From NCBI GenBank assembly GCA_014084085.1, contig NPFB01000003.1, positions 197,066-261,065 of the forward strand: a stretch of DNA of 64,000 bases. Reading direction: 5' to 3'. Shown in pieces: positions 47,838-58,398 of this stretch. The position numbers were made by a program, and so were the translations under genes. Below the pieces are notes generated by a model. The model had not been told where the DNA came from and did not search any database. It saw only the letters and a program-made list of their open reading frames with translations. The stretch comes from Hondaea fermentalgiana (taxonomy: Eukaryota; Sar; Bigyra; Thraustochytrida; Thraustochytriidae). How positions within the stretch are numbered: position 1 is the stretch's first letter; each line of letters begins with the position of its first letter.

Positions 47838-48387
47838 CTCTCATTTCCAGTCAGTCATTTGTGCAATATCGTCAGCGATCTGCAGCTGCTTCTGCAGCGG
47901 CACACTCGCCACATCTCTCGTTGATTCCTGGAAAGCACCGCCGCCGAAAGCGTCCTTGGCTCTTTGCTCCGAGCTAACTAGCTCTCCCCTTGCGTTGCGT
48001 CCTTTTTCTCCCTCTTGCTACAGCTTCTCCCTTTGGAGGGGATCAAACTCTTGCTGGGCCGGCCCCCTCAGAATTTGCGCAGGAGAGGAAAACGATCACC
48101 GCGCCTCCTTCCTTCATCCCCTCATCCCTTCCTCCCTTGCCACCACATTGCTGGCAGAAACTGTCGTGGACTGCTGTTTGCTTTTCCTTCGCAGCTTTTG
48201 CCTCTCTTGCGCACGACGGGGCTTGGCCATCGCGCGCGCCATGGTTGCCTGTTTCGACCGGACTTGTCGTAAGGAGGCTGCACCATAACAGTATAGCCCT
48301 GGGCCCTAGTATAAGCAGGCGAATGGAGTCGTGCAAAATCCAGTCGCCGGTGAACATCGAGAGCAGATCCTCAACTCGTGGGACCCC
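47838..48387. other. Intergenic, no gene
   Basis: Spacer between two plus-strand genes. Pyrimidine-rich (CTTCCT/CCTCCT) at about 47990-48200. No supported gene. Confidence 0.5.
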
Positions 48388-49923
48388 ATGGCGGACGACG
48401 ACGCGCAGGGCCGCGGCGAAGGCGCCGAGCAGGCAGCGGGCGCCACGGCGGGAGCCGCAGCGCCCGCGACACCGCCCGCGGCCACGCCCGCGGCCACGCC
48501 CGCGAGACGTGCGGGCGAAGGGAGCGCAGTTGGCGGGCGTGTAGATGATGCCGGTGGCGAACGAGGCGCAGAAGCCCAGGGCGGCCGTCGTGACGAGGGC
48601 CTCGAACGCGGCGCGCGGCGGGACCAGGACGAGGACGCCGGCGAGGAGACGGACGAGTTTGAGGCCGTAACGGATGTTGACCGCGCGCTTGAATGGGAAG
48701 AGCTCGCGGCCCTGGTCCCTAACTCGGTCACGGGTATCGACTACGAGAATGGTCCCTGCATCTCGCAAAGCCGGCTGCGGCTCTTTAACAAGCCACAGTC
48801 CGAAGTCCGCGTGATCTTGTGGCGCGATAACCACGCATGGTGCCCTTTTTCGCAAAAAGTCTGGATCTGGCTCGAGGAAAAGGAGATCCCCTATCGTGTG
48901 GAGAAAATCACCCTTACCTGCTTCGGGCTCAAAGAGGACTATTACCGCGAGCTCGTGCCGGACGGCAAAGTGCCTGCTGTAACGCTGGACGGCGCCATCA
49001 TTACAGACAGCGACAACATCATTGAACGCCTGGAGGCTAGCTTCGGGCCCTTGGGCGAGCATTCGATGCGCGCCCCGCCCGTGGTACGCTTGCGCAATGT
49101 TGAAACCTCGCTACGGACCGCCTGGCTCAGCTGGCTCACGGAGCGAGACCGGTCTCCCGCCGACGCCAAGCGCCGCAAGATGCTCTTTGTCCAGGTCCTG
49201 AATCTCGTGGAGCGCCACTTGCGGGATCAGAGCGCCGGCCCTTTTTTTCTTGGCGCAGCCATTTCCGTGGTCGATGTCATCTTTGCACCCTGGCTCGAAC
49301 GCATCAACGCCACTGCCTATTACTACAAGGGCTTCCACCTGCGGTACAGCGCCTCGTACCCCCATATTTCGGCATGGTTCGACGCCATGGAGGCGCGGCA
49401 CACGTATCGAGGGACCCTGAGCGACTTTGCAACGCACGCGCACGTGGTGCCCCCGCTCTTTGGCGTCTGCCACGAGTCCGGCGACGACCATCAGCAAGAG
49501 TGCAAGAGGCACGTGGACGAAGGTCCATACCTCTCAATACCGGATACTGGGCTTGATCCACCGCCAAACTTTGCGCGTGTCGCGCTGGCCCGTGTAATCA
49601 AGCACAAGAACAGTTACATGAAACAGAACCCGCATCGACACGGAGACACAGACGAGGCGCTGCGCTGCGCTCTCACGTTCATGATGACACAGATACCTCT
49701 CCGACCACCCGAGGGAACTGCCTCTTCCCTGCGGTACATGCGCGACCGTATCTGCGTGCCACGGGACATGCCTTGCCACTCTGCGGAGATTTTGCGGCAT
49801 TCACTCGAAGAAACGGCGCGTCGCGACAGTCTTGTCAAGGGTACTCCCATTCCTGTCAAGCACCGTCTGGACCAAGAGCCTTTTGCTTTCATTAAGGCAA
49901 AACAAGAAACCTTTGACCTGTGA
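48388..49923 (+). CDS. Glutathione S-transferase-like protein with long N-terminal extension
   Basis: A 511-residue protein; ATG 48388 (CCCCATGGCG) is the first ATG in frame. The first 110 residues are Ala/Pro/Arg/Glu-rich and disordered. A thioredoxin-fold GST N-terminal domain starts near residue 140 with VRVILWRDNHAWCPFSQKVWIWLEE, containing a CPF.. active-site cysteine as in omega/lambda GSTs and dehydroascorbate reductases, then DGKVPAVTLDG (cis-Pro) and ITDSDNIIERLE (Ser-Asp for glutathione). An all-helical GST C domain follows (FFLGAAISVVDVIFAPWLER). Beyond it is a conserved SDFATHAHVVPP..G.C segment typical of algal/plant GST-like proteins, and a further 130-residue domain I do not recognise (LRCALTFMMTQIPL). 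Likely thiol transferase or reductase activity; compartment unknown. Confidence 0.8.
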   Translation: MADDDAQGRGEGAEQAAGATAGAAAPATPPAATPAATPARRAGEGSAVGGRVDDAGGERGAEAQGGRRDEGLERGARRDQDEDAGEETDEFEAVTDVDRALEWEELAALVPNSVTGIDYENGPCISQSRLRLFNKPQSEVRVILWRDNHAWCPFSQKVWIWLEEKEIPYRVEKITLTCFGLKEDYYRELVPDGKVPAVTLDGAIITDSDNIIERLEASFGPLGEHSMRAPPVVRLRNVETSLRTAWLSWLTERDRSPADAKRRKMLFVQVLNLVERHLRDQSAGPFFLGAAISVVDVIFAPWLERINATAYYYKGFHLRYSASYPHISAWFDAMEARHTYRGTLSDFATHAHVVPPLFGVCHESGDDHQQECKRHVDEGPYLSIPDTGLDPPPNFARVALARVIKHKNSYMKQNPHRHGDTDEALRCALTFMMTQIPLRPPEGTASSLRYMRDRICVPRDMPCHSAEILRHSLEETARRDSLVKGTPIPVKHRLDQEPFAFIKAKQETFDL

Positions 49924-50076
49924 GCAAGGCGCTTCTGCTGTTGGCCGTTCGCTAAGTTCTCCTCTCATCTCTCCTCCTCCTTCTTCTTCTGGTTTAATGC
50001 TTTGTTTTCCCTTCTCTCTAGCTACAAATGGAACGTCTGCCTGCCTGCCAGCATGTGTGCATTCATGCATGTTCGC

Positions 50077-50709
50077 CTAATCGTCGTCCTCCTCGTCTGA
50101 GGAGAGGTCGTCGAGTGGGTCGTTGCCGCGTTTTTTCATGACTCTGTAAAAATCTTCCTGGTTGATGGCGCCCTCGCCTGTCCGATCTGCTTCATCGATC
50201 ATTTCTTGCAGCTCTTCGTCCGAAAGGTCCTCGCCAAGCTCCTGGGCCACGCGTTTCAGATTGCGAAAGGTAATTTTGCCCGTGCTCTCTTCGTCGAAAA
50301 GAGCAAAAATCTTCATGATCTCCTCGCGCGCGTCGCGACCGTTCATCTTTTCCGTCATGAGCTCGCAGAACTCGGAATACTCGACGGCGCCGCCCGTCTC
50401 GTCGAGACGATGGCCGTGGTCTTCGAGCATTTGTCGAATTTCTGCCTTTTTCACGGTGAAGCCGAGTGCGCGCATCGCAGCCTTGAGCTCGCGGACATCA
50501 ATGGTTCCGCTGCTGTCTGTGTCAAAGAGCTGGAACGCTTCGCGGAGTTCCTCGAGTTGCTCCTCGTCGAGCGACTGCTTGTTTTTACGGGGCTTGCGTC
50601 GCGGCGACAGGAGCCCGCTCTTGGCGTTCCGGTACGCCTCGGCGGCGCTCGTCGGCCCGCCGCCGACACCGAGTCCTCCTGATCCGTATCGGCTCTGCAT
50701 CTCGCGCAT
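50077..50709 (-). CDS. Centrin (caltractin)-like EF-hand protein
   Basis: A 210-residue protein from ATG 50709. Residues 45-195 align over the whole centrin fold: [27 protein letters not shown] (EF1 loop 63-74, canonical), [17 protein letters not shown], a degenerate EF2 with an extra stretch ([19 protein letters not shown]), EF3 with the centrin-type [23 protein letters not shown], and EF4 [22 protein letters not shown]. The N terminus is extended by 45 residues of Gly/Ser/Arg, and the C terminus is an acidic [11 protein letters not shown]. Centrins build the centriole/basal body and bind SFI1-type repeats. Convergent with the GST-like gene (153 bp). Confidence 0.9.
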   Translation of the reverse strand: MREMQSRYGSGGLGVGGGPTSAAEAYRNAKSGLLSPRRKPRKNKQSLDEEQLEELREAFQLFDTDSSGTIDVRELKAAMRALGFTVKKAEIRQMLEDHGHRLDETGGAVEYSEFCELMTEKMNGRDAREEIMKIFALFDEESTGKITFRNLKRVAQELGEDLSDEELQEMIDEADRTGEGAINQEDFYRVMKKRGNDPLDDLSSDEEDDD

Positions 50710-52529
50710 GCGTGTGGCCCCGTGTGCCAGGCGCGGGTGCGACGCAGCGTTGTATCGGGCGACCTCTTTCTTTGTCAGTACTTTCGTTCGTTCGTTCGTT
50801 CGTTTTCGACCATCTCTTGCATCTTTCCTTCGGTCGAGCCCCGCGCAGCCAGCAGGGTGTGCCCCGCGCGTGATATTCGACGTACCATTATCTCTGCGCG
50901 CGCGCGCTCAGCCTGGTTGATCTCTGGGCACAGCGGCTCGCGCGCAGGCGCTCTCCAGTTGGGTCTGTCTCTCTCTGTCTGTGCTTGCTGCTGCTTGCTC
51001 TGCTCGGTGGGCGGGACTGTCAACGCAACAACCGCCGTCTCCATAGGACGCAGACGCTATCAACTCCAAGGTTTTCTAACGTGTTTCTTCATTACTTTTA
51101 CCAACAACCAACGCATGCGTCAATACCGAGCTATCTGCTGCTGATGATGAGCGAGGTGAGACGACACAGCGAGATCATTCTCGAGCCTGACTAACAGTAA
51201 AGGTGAATGTTCTGATTACAGCCGGAGCTAGAGCGGAAACTTGTGCGAGAGCAAGCAAGATCTCGATCGTCACATTGCTCATGATGACAGACAGTCATAC
51301 CGCCACGACCGCAGCCCCGATGAGATCTCTGGATCTGCCGCGGATCGCTCAAGCAGGACGCTTCGGCGACCAGCAGCAGCTGCAGCTGCTGCTGACCCCG
51401 GTAAGAATGGTTGCGTATACTGGATGATCTCGGATTCGTCGTCGCCGAATTCTGGGAACTTGCGTTTATCCACGTTGTTGTTACCGCCGGATCCATTGAT
51501 CGACGTTCACTGCTACCCGCGGGAGTGAGTATACTAGTATATCACAAGATGTACTGGTATCCATGTAGGACTTACTATACCAAAGTGCTGCTCGTGTTGG
51601 ACCTCCGTCCCGACGATGTATGCTGCACCTCGCCGTCGCTGTCGCCGTTGCCGTCACTGTTCCTTTTGCTTCGCTGCGCGGCGGTGCGGTGCGAGCAGCT
51701 TCTCTCGACGTCGCCCGAGACCGCGAACCATCGGCCGCCGCGCGCCATTCAGAAGCGCGCCTTCGCCGAATCCCGTCAGGCATTCCTATCCTCGCCTCTT
51801 CTTCAATGAATCGGGTCGCCCACCTCCAGCGCTTCATCATGCATGCATCTGCACCTTCCTCGCAGCGGAGTTCGCGGCCTCCGCCGCCGCCGCCTCCGTC
51901 GACCCGCGCTTATCTCGAGCTCGAGCTTATGCGCGACCTCGTCCGCATTCTCACGCGCGCTGCCACAAAGCGTGCCGGGATTGATTGTCTTATCATGCCT
52001 GATAAGGACAAGTGCGGAAGAGACACTCGACTCGACGTCAAAAAGCACGAACCCCCCAGACAACAAGGACATTCGCGTCTCCGAGTCCGAGTCCGAAGAA
52101 GGAAAGAAGTCGGCGCATCTTCGCCGCGCCTGCGCAAATGATACGGCAGCGGTCGCGAGCCAAGCCGGCCCGGCACGCCGCAGTGAGCTAGGCGGAAGCG
52201 AAAGCGAAGCGCGCAAAAGGAGGCCAAAATCAGGAAAAAGCTCATGAGCGTTGTCCGATCCCGCGAAAAAGGGTTGCGCAAAAGGGCGTGGACGGTCTCA
52301 AAGGCGTCGACCAAGTAGGGGTCGCGGATGCGGCAGCGGCGGACGAGCGCCGCGCGAAGAAGCAAATCCGTATCGCGAACGCGGCGGGGCCGAGCGAGCT
52401 GCAGAGCTGCAGAGCTGCGCGCGCGGACTCTGTGCAGAAGAGGCGGGAGGTCGAGCGAGCGAGCGAGCGAGCGAGTGAGTGCGTGAGCGAGCGAAGCAGA
52501 AAAAGGAAAAGATACAGCAACACAGGAGG
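50710..52529. other. Long divergent region, possible unassigned short gene
   Basis: About 1.8 kb between centrin (-) and the dehydrogenase (+). It has (CGTT)n at about 50784-50803, CAGCAGCAGCTGCAGCTGCTGCTG (51372-51395) and GCGA repeats at about 52452-52486. Splice-like signals occur (GAGGTGAGAC at 51150, CTGACTAACAG near 51187, CCCGGTAAGAATGG near 51397) beside frames rich in Arg/Ser/Asp, so a short spliced gene is conceivable around 51140-51530. Frames at 51620-52250 on both strands are Arg/Pro/Ser-rich. I cannot build a gene model that I trust. Confidence 0.4.
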
Positions 52530-54119
52530 ATGGTGAGCTCGCTGTCCATGACTACGCTCGCCGCCGCGGCCTCGCGCAATGGGGCGGTGTCGGCAGCGCG
52601 GACGATGAGCGTCCGCGCGATGTCGTCGGTACCGACGGTGCCGAACTTCATCAATGGCAAGTTCACCGAGTCGAGCACCTCGAAGTGGATCGATGTGACG
52701 AACCCAGCCACGGGCGAGGTCATCGCCAAGGTCCCCGAGACAACCCAGGAGGAGATGCAGGAGGCCGCCATTGGCGCCGCCGAGGCCTTCAAGGAGTGGC
52801 GCAAGGTCTCCGTCTCGAACCGCGTCCGCGTGATGCTCGACTACCAGCGTCTCATTCGCGAAAACATGGACGATCTCGCACAGACCGTGACCCGAGAGCA
52901 GGGCAAGACCCTCCCGGACGCTCGTGGCGACGTTTTCCGTGGCCTCGAAGTCGTCGAGCACAGCTGCGCAATGGGCACTCTCATGATGGGCGAGACCCTT
53001 GGCGGTGTTGCCACCGACCTTGACCAGTACTCATACCGCGAGCCGCTCGGCGTCATTGCCGGCATCACCCCAATGAACTTTGCCGCCATGATTGGTCTCT
53101 GGATCATCCCCACGGCGCTCACCTCCGGTAATACTTGCATCATCAAGCCTAGCGAGAAGACCCCGCTCACGGCCATCAAGCTCGCCGAGCTCGCCCAAAA
53201 GGCTGGCGTCCCCGATGGCGCCCTGCAGATGATCCACGGTGCCCACGACGCTGTCAACTTTATTTGCGACGACCCGCGCATTCACGCCGTCAGCTTTGTT
53301 GGCAGCAACCGCGCTGGCGAGTACATTTACGACCGTGCCACCAAGACCGGCAAGCGCGCCCAGTGCAACCTTGGCGCCAAGAACCACGGCACCATCCTTC
53401 CGGATGCCGACAAGGAAATGGCCCTCGACGCTCTCGCTGGTGCTGGCCTCGGCGCCGCTGGCCAGCGCTGCATGGCTCTCAGTGTCAACATCTTTGTGGG
53501 CGAGGCCCAGGAGTGGATCCCCGAGCTCGTCGAACGCGCCAAAAAGTACAAGGTTGGCCCTGGCCACGAGGCCGGCAGCGACATTGGCCCCGTGATCGAT
53601 GCTGCTGCCAAGGAACGCATCGAGCACCTCATCACCACCGCCGAAGAAGAGGGCGCCACCATTCTCCTCGATGGCCGCAACCACACGGTCGAGGGCTACG
53701 AGGGCGGCAGCTACGTGGGTCCCACGATCATCTCCGACGTCAAGCCTCACCACACGTGCTACAAGGAGGAGATCTTTGGTCCCGTCATTTGCGTCATGAA
53801 GGCTGACACCCTTGACGAGGCCATCGCCATCACCAACGCCAACCCGTACGGCAACGGCTGCTCTATCTTTACCCAGAGCGGTGCCGCCGCTCGCAAGTAC
53901 CAGCACGAGATCGATGTTGGTCAGGTCGGCATTAACGCCCCGATCCCAGTCCCGCTTCCCATGTTCTCCTTCACCGGCAGCCGCGCTTCCATTCGTGGCG
54001 ACCTCAACTTTTACGGCAAGGCTGGCGTTCACTTTATGACCAAGCTCAAGACCGTCACTTCAAGCTGGCCCCAGTCTTCCATGCGCTGGGGTGCCGTCAT
54101 GCCCACCATGGACAAGTAA
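52530..54119 (+). CDS. ALDH6A1: Methylmalonate-semialdehyde dehydrogenase (acylating), ALDH6 type
   Basis: A 529-residue mitochondrial enzyme that oxidises methylmalonate or malonate semialdehyde to propionyl- or acetyl-CoA in valine, thymine and inositol catabolism. ATG 52530 (GGAGGATGG) is the first in frame. Residues 1-35 are Ala/Ser/Arg-rich, a typical mitochondrial presequence. The mature enzyme begins near VPNFINGKF and shows [38 protein letters not shown], the CoA-dependent-ALDH segment [18 protein letters not shown], and the SFVGSN NAD loop. The catalytic Cys is C314 in GQRCMA, and the family end is [13 protein letters not shown]. No deviation from the family was seen. Confidence 0.96.
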   Translation: MVSSLSMTTLAAAASRNGAVSAARTMSVRAMSSVPTVPNFINGKFTESSTSKWIDVTNPATGEVIAKVPETTQEEMQEAAIGAAEAFKEWRKVSVSNRVRVMLDYQRLIRENMDDLAQTVTREQGKTLPDARGDVFRGLEVVEHSCAMGTLMMGETLGGVATDLDQYSYREPLGVIAGITPMNFAAMIGLWIIPTALTSGNTCIIKPSEKTPLTAIKLAELAQKAGVPDGALQMIHGAHDAVNFICDDPRIHAVSFVGSNRAGEYIYDRATKTGKRAQCNLGAKNHGTILPDADKEMALDALAGAGLGAAGQRCMALSVNIFVGEAQEWIPELVERAKKYKVGPGHEAGSDIGPVIDAAAKERIEHLITTAEEEGATILLDGRNHTVEGYEGGSYVGPTIISDVKPHHTCYKEEIFGPVICVMKADTLDEAIAITNANPYGNGCSIFTQSGAAARKYQHEIDVGQVGINAPIPVPLPMFSFTGSRASIRGDLNFYGKAGVHFMTKLKTVTSSWPQSSMRWGAVMPTMDK

Positions 54120-55215
54120 GTCTCAATAAGTAAAATTTTATAATTGCCAGACCGAAGAAGATCGTTCGGATACCTGCGGCAAGCTTGACCGGGTCCCTCC
54201 AAAACGCAACTCAAAAATTCAAGAATTTACGCGAAAAGCTGCTGCATTGTACAAATTTATTTTTGTTTTCTTGTGAAGGAGTAACCCTCCCAAAAAGCTA
54301 CCTGTGGCAAGCTTGATCAGGTCTCTCCAAAACACAACTCAAAATTTTCTGTATTTACGCGAAAGCTGCTGCATTGTACGAATTTGTTTTTTGTTTTTTG
54401 TGCAGGAGTACCCCCCCCCCCCCCAAAAAAAAGCTCTGATTCATGAAAAGAGACCAAGCGCGCAAGTTGAACTACATTTGTTCAACTTTTTTCCCGCTCC
54501 AAAATTGTGATACGTCTAAACGGTTGCTTCTAAAATTGATTTTCCTTGACTCGCTGTATACGCACAACCATCCACAGAGCCGGGGAGAAAGAACATGGGA
54601 ACGAAAGACGTGCTCTTGACTGTGAGGGACCGACCGTCTGACGATATTATTTCACAAACGAATGGAAAAAAGACATCGTTACTGGATCGAGCATTGTGAA
54701 CACTCAAGGTCACACATGCGTCCTTCGCTGACCTAGGTTGGTCCAGGTTTCCAGCCTCGCTCGACCAAACTTTTCCCCCAAAGAACGTTGAAGAGTAGTG
54801 ATAGTGGTCCAAACAGCGCCTAGCGCCGCGTCCGTGCGGGATAGGCCACAATCCGTATCTTCCCTTGGCAGATCCCGAAGAGGAGACGACGACACGTCGC
54901 TCGCCCTGCGCCCACGCGCGCGCCGCAGTTACGTCGCGTCGCGTCGCGTCTCGCTGCCGAGGATAAAAGCGCGCGCGCGCGTCCGCGCGATCCCTTCAGC
55001 CCCGCACCTTCTCCCCGCCGCGCAGGGCCTCGATTGGCGGCGCCAGAGACGCGGAGACATCGCGGCCGCGCTCGAGGCCGAACAGCTCCGCCCCTCTTGC
55101 CGTCCGGAACGCAGACGCCCCGCGCAGGACAGACAGCTCGGGGCAAGACCGCACGCGCCGCGGGCCTCTGCAGTCCCTTTCATACCCTCGAACGTAGCGC
55201 AGGTCCTCTCGTGCG
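54120..55215. other. Intergenic with 128-bp tandem duplication
   Basis: Between the dehydrogenase and VPS35 genes. The first 320 bp are AT-rich and hold the duplicated 128-bp unit and a C14 run (54411-54424). The second half is GC-rich, probably VPS35 promoter/5' UTR. No gene is supported. Confidence 0.55.
54171..54434. repeat. Imperfect 128-bp tandem direct repeat
   Basis: Two consecutive copies, starting TACCTGCGGCAAGCTTGACC (54171) and TACCTGTGGCAAGCTTGATC (54299). Shared blocks include CTCCAAAACRCAACTCAAAA, TTTACGCGAAA, GCTGCTGCATTGTAC and AGGAGTA, followed by a C-rich/A-rich end. The copies differ by scattered substitutions and small indels. Confidence 0.9.
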
Positions 55216-58107
55216 ATGGCGGCTCCGGCAGGTCGAGGTCGAGGTGCGGCACGAATGCGCAACCGCGGGCCGCAGCGATACCCGAGCATGGACCAACAGG
55301 ATGACATGGCTCGGCGGCTGCGCGACGCGCTGCGCGAGGTGGAAGAATGTGCCTTCCACATGAACCGCGCGATCGACGCCAACAATCTCGAGGACGCCAT
55401 CAAGTTTGCGCAAAACATGCTCCGAGAGCTTCGCGCTGGCACGCTTTCGCCGCGGCCCTATTACGAGCTGTGGATGAAGATCTTTGACTACTTGCGACAA
55501 CTTCATGCTTACTTCCTAGACGTCAACAGCAAGGGCGTGCCCATGGAGGAGCTGTACCGCAAGGTACAAGCATCCAACTTTATCATCCCACGTCTCTATC
55601 TCATGATCACCACTGGATCTGCCTTTCTCATTTCGCAAGAGGCCTCCTCACAAGAGATTCTCACGGATCTCATTGAGATGACAAAGGGCGTTCAGCATCC
55701 CCTGCGTGGACTCTTTCTGCGCAATTATCTTCTCAAGATGACGCAAGACAAGCTCACCGATGATTTTGGAGTATCGACAGAATTCGCGGTTTCCTTTGTG
55801 CTCCAGAATTTTGGCGAGATGAACCGTCTTTGGGTACGCATGCAGCACCAAGGCAACCCCAAAACGCGAGCGCGCCGCGAAAAGGAACGCCAGGACCTCA
55901 AGGTTCTCATCTCGTTTAATCTGGTTCGCCTTTCTGAATTTGATGGTATGACGCTTGAGCTCTACCAATCGCGCGTTCTTGGGCAGATCCTTGATCTTGT
56001 CACCAATTGCAAGGACAAAATTGCTCAGCAGTATCTGGTGGATGTCCTTGTCCAGGTCTTTCCAGCGCGTTACCAGCTTGCAACCCTGGAGACGCTCTTT
56101 GGTTCCTTTGAGCATCTCGAGCCCGACGTTGATCTCAAGTCTGTTCTCGAAAGTCTCATGGATCGCATCAAGTACTTTGGCGAAGAGGATGAGGAAGACC
56201 AAGCGGTGTCCACCGACGAGCCCTCCAGTGCGGCCGCACAGAATGAACCAACTCCCTCGCCATCTGGTGCACCCGTTGCTGCCGAAGACGATGTGCAAGA
56301 CGAAGCATCTGCCGCCGCGAAGGAGGAAGAAGGGGACGAAGTCGACGTCAACGGGGACGGGGAAGGAGCCAAGACTTTGGATGGTGCAGATGCAGACGTA
56401 GATGCAGATGCAGACGCAGCGGCCAAGGACACTGCAGGAGCTAGCACGGGAGAGGCTTCCACGGAGTCCCGGTCGCAGACCGTAGCCTCAGCGCCCTTGT
56501 CCCCTTCGCAAGAATCAGAAAAGGCACCCCGCGTGTCGTCTCGCGCATATGAACTCATTAATGGGGTCGTTGCCAAAACGATTGCGGGCAGGACCGACAT
56601 GAACCCAGAGAATGTCCTGGAGCTGCACGTCTCCATGCTCGACTTTGTCGTTGCCTGCTACCCAGGCGAGCTCAATTACATTAGCAGCGTTCTCGGCTTT
56701 TGTGCAGAGTATCTAGAGAAACAGGCCGATGCCGTGGCCGGTCAAAACCTCGACCCGCTCGTCATGCAGCTGCTTCGCGTGCCTCTCAAGCAAAAGGAGC
56801 TCAGCTCTCTCGACATTCTTGAGCTCGTTCACTACCCAAACCTCATGGCGCGTCTAGAAAAGCCCGAGAGTAAGATGAAGGTCGCACACTGGTTTCTGCA
56901 ACACGTGCTCGCGGATCCTGACCTCCGCCTCTCAAAACCGCAGGAAGTGAACTCTCTTCTCGCCTTCATTGCTCCACTGGTTTCGAACCCTGGGTCTGAT
57001 ACAAGTGGCGGAGGCGAGCACACAGCCATGTCGGCCGCCTTTGAGGCCCAGCAACAATCTGTGGCAAGATTTCTGCACCGTCTGGACGCGGACGACCCGG
57101 CCACTTTCTTTGAGTTGCTCGGTACTGCTCGCAAGCAGCTCTCCAAGGGTGGCGTCAATCGGATTCGCTTTACTTTGCTTCCTCTTTCGTCACGGTACAT
57201 TGCGCTGGCGGAGAGGATCGTCGCGGCCCGCGCGAACACTGGGGAAAATGGTGATCACAAGGGCAATCTCATTAATCAGAATGAGAATGGGGAAGACGAC
57301 GACGACGACGATGACGATGACCTCTTGGGTCTCGGATCCTCCAAGCAAGGCAAGGGGGACGCCGTGAGCCTGCGCAAGGTTTTTCAAATCCTGCACGAGA
57401 TAGCCTCCGTCCTGGGCGCCGTAGTAGAACTGCAGCAAATGGCGCTTCGTGTCTTCCTCCAGGCTGCCCTTTGCGCCGATCGAGCAGGTGAGCAGGAAAT
57501 CGCGTATGAACTCATGGTCCAGGCCTTTACCTTGTACGAGGATGTTGCAGACTCCAAGGAGCAGGTACGCACGCTGCCCATCCTCATTGGCACCGTCATG
57601 GAAACGCGCGGCTTCGACAAGGATAATTATGAGACCCTTTGTACAAAGCTTACGCAGTACGCCGCTCGCCTCTTGCGCAAGCCAGATCAGTGCCACATGG
57701 TCCTAGCCTGTTCGCACTTATTCTGGCACCTCGAGCCGAAGCGTCCCCTTCGGGAAGGCGAAGACGGACCGCCCGCTGGCCAAGACACCAAGCGGGCTCA
57801 TGAGTGTTTGCAGCGCGCGCTGCGCATCGCCGACTCTTGCATGACACCGTCGACGCATGTCGCGCTTTTCGTGCATATCCTTAACCGCTTTCTTTACTTT
57901 TTCGATGCTGGCATGGAAAAAGTCACTGCCGAAAAGGTTAGCAACCTCATTGCACTCGTAAAGCAGAATCTTGACGAGATCGACACCGAGTCGGAGGAGC
58001 GCTCCGCCGCCGAGACGCACTTTGCCAATACCATTGCGCACGCTAGAGCACTCAAAGAGAAGCAGCCAGAGAAATACAGTGCGCTCGATCTAAGTTCATT
58101 GCCGTAA
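55216..58107 (+). CDS. VPS35: VPS35, retromer core subunit
   Basis: Alpha-solenoid scaffold of the retromer complex, which retrieves cargo from endosomes to the Golgi or plasma membrane together with VPS26 and VPS29. A 963-residue single-exon protein from ATG 55216. The N-terminal region contains the nearly invariant PRLYLMITTGSAFL and VQHPLRGLFLRNYLLKM (family PRLYLMITVG...; QHPLRGLFLRNYL). The C-terminal half is helical with VFQILHEIASVL and LCADRAGEQEIAYELMVQAF (family: AL...ED..YEF..QA...YE). It is about 170 residues longer than animal VPS35, mainly through an acidic Ala/Asp/Glu insertion at about residues 328-440, a smaller acidic stretch (D/N-rich) near 690-715, and a basic N-terminal lead. 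Confidence 0.95.
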   Translation: MAAPAGRGRGAARMRNRGPQRYPSMDQQDDMARRLRDALREVEECAFHMNRAIDANNLEDAIKFAQNMLRELRAGTLSPRPYYELWMKIFDYLRQLHAYFLDVNSKGVPMEELYRKVQASNFIIPRLYLMITTGSAFLISQEASSQEILTDLIEMTKGVQHPLRGLFLRNYLLKMTQDKLTDDFGVSTEFAVSFVLQNFGEMNRLWVRMQHQGNPKTRARREKERQDLKVLISFNLVRLSEFDGMTLELYQSRVLGQILDLVTNCKDKIAQQYLVDVLVQVFPARYQLATLETLFGSFEHLEPDVDLKSVLESLMDRIKYFGEEDEEDQAVSTDEPSSAAAQNEPTPSPSGAPVAAEDDVQDEASAAAKEEEGDEVDVNGDGEGAKTLDGADADVDADADAAAKDTAGASTGEASTESRSQTVASAPLSPSQESEKAPRVSSRAYELINGVVAKTIAGRTDMNPENVLELHVSMLDFVVACYPGELNYISSVLGFCAEYLEKQADAVAGQNLDPLVMQLLRVPLKQKELSSLDILELVHYPNLMARLEKPESKMKVAHWFLQHVLADPDLRLSKPQEVNSLLAFIAPLVSNPGSDTSGGGEHTAMSAAFEAQQQSVARFLHRLDADDPATFFELLGTARKQLSKGGVNRIRFTLLPLSSRYIALAERIVAARANTGENGDHKGNLINQNENGEDDDDDDDDDLLGLGSSKQGKGDAVSLRKVFQILHEIASVLGAVVELQQMALRVFLQAALCADRAGEQEIAYELMVQAFTLYEDVADSKEQVRTLPILIGTVMETRGFDKDNYETLCTKLTQYAARLLRKPDQCHMVLACSHLFWHLEPKRPLREGEDGPPAGQDTKRAHECLQRALRIADSCMTPSTHVALFVHILNRFLYFFDAGMEKVTAEKVSNLIALVKQNLDEIDTESEERSAAETHFANTIAHARALKEKQPEKYSALDLSSLP

Positions 58108-58398
58108 ATCACAAGTTGCCTTCTTCTTTCTTTACTCGACTCTTCTCAGCGACCCTGTCAAGGGCCCTGTTCTTGTTGCGGTGCCGAAGACGCAGAAAAG
58201 CATTTCATGCGTCCCCTGGGGGAGGCCATTAAATCTATTCTTTACTTTTTAGAAAGTCTCTTTGTACGTGTGCGTGAAGGAGTAGTTCATTTCAGATGGT
58301 GTCAACAGCATCTCTGGGCACAAAGATTCCCCTACTGGTCTTTTGAAAGAGTCATCCCTATGCGCAATGGCAGCCTCACTCGAGTCGGAACTTGTAAA

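Noticed and set aside
48043..49062. 339-codon minus-strand frame with hydrophobic stretches opposite the GST-like gene
   Set aside because: The opposite strand holds a recognisable GST fold from about 48800. The hydrophobic stretch is the antisense image of an Ala/Gly/Glu-rich segment. Noted as a finding only for strand checking.
53031..54032. 333-codon minus-strand frame inside the dehydrogenase gene
   Set aside because: Antisense to a highly conserved ALDH6 sequence; a codon-bias shadow.
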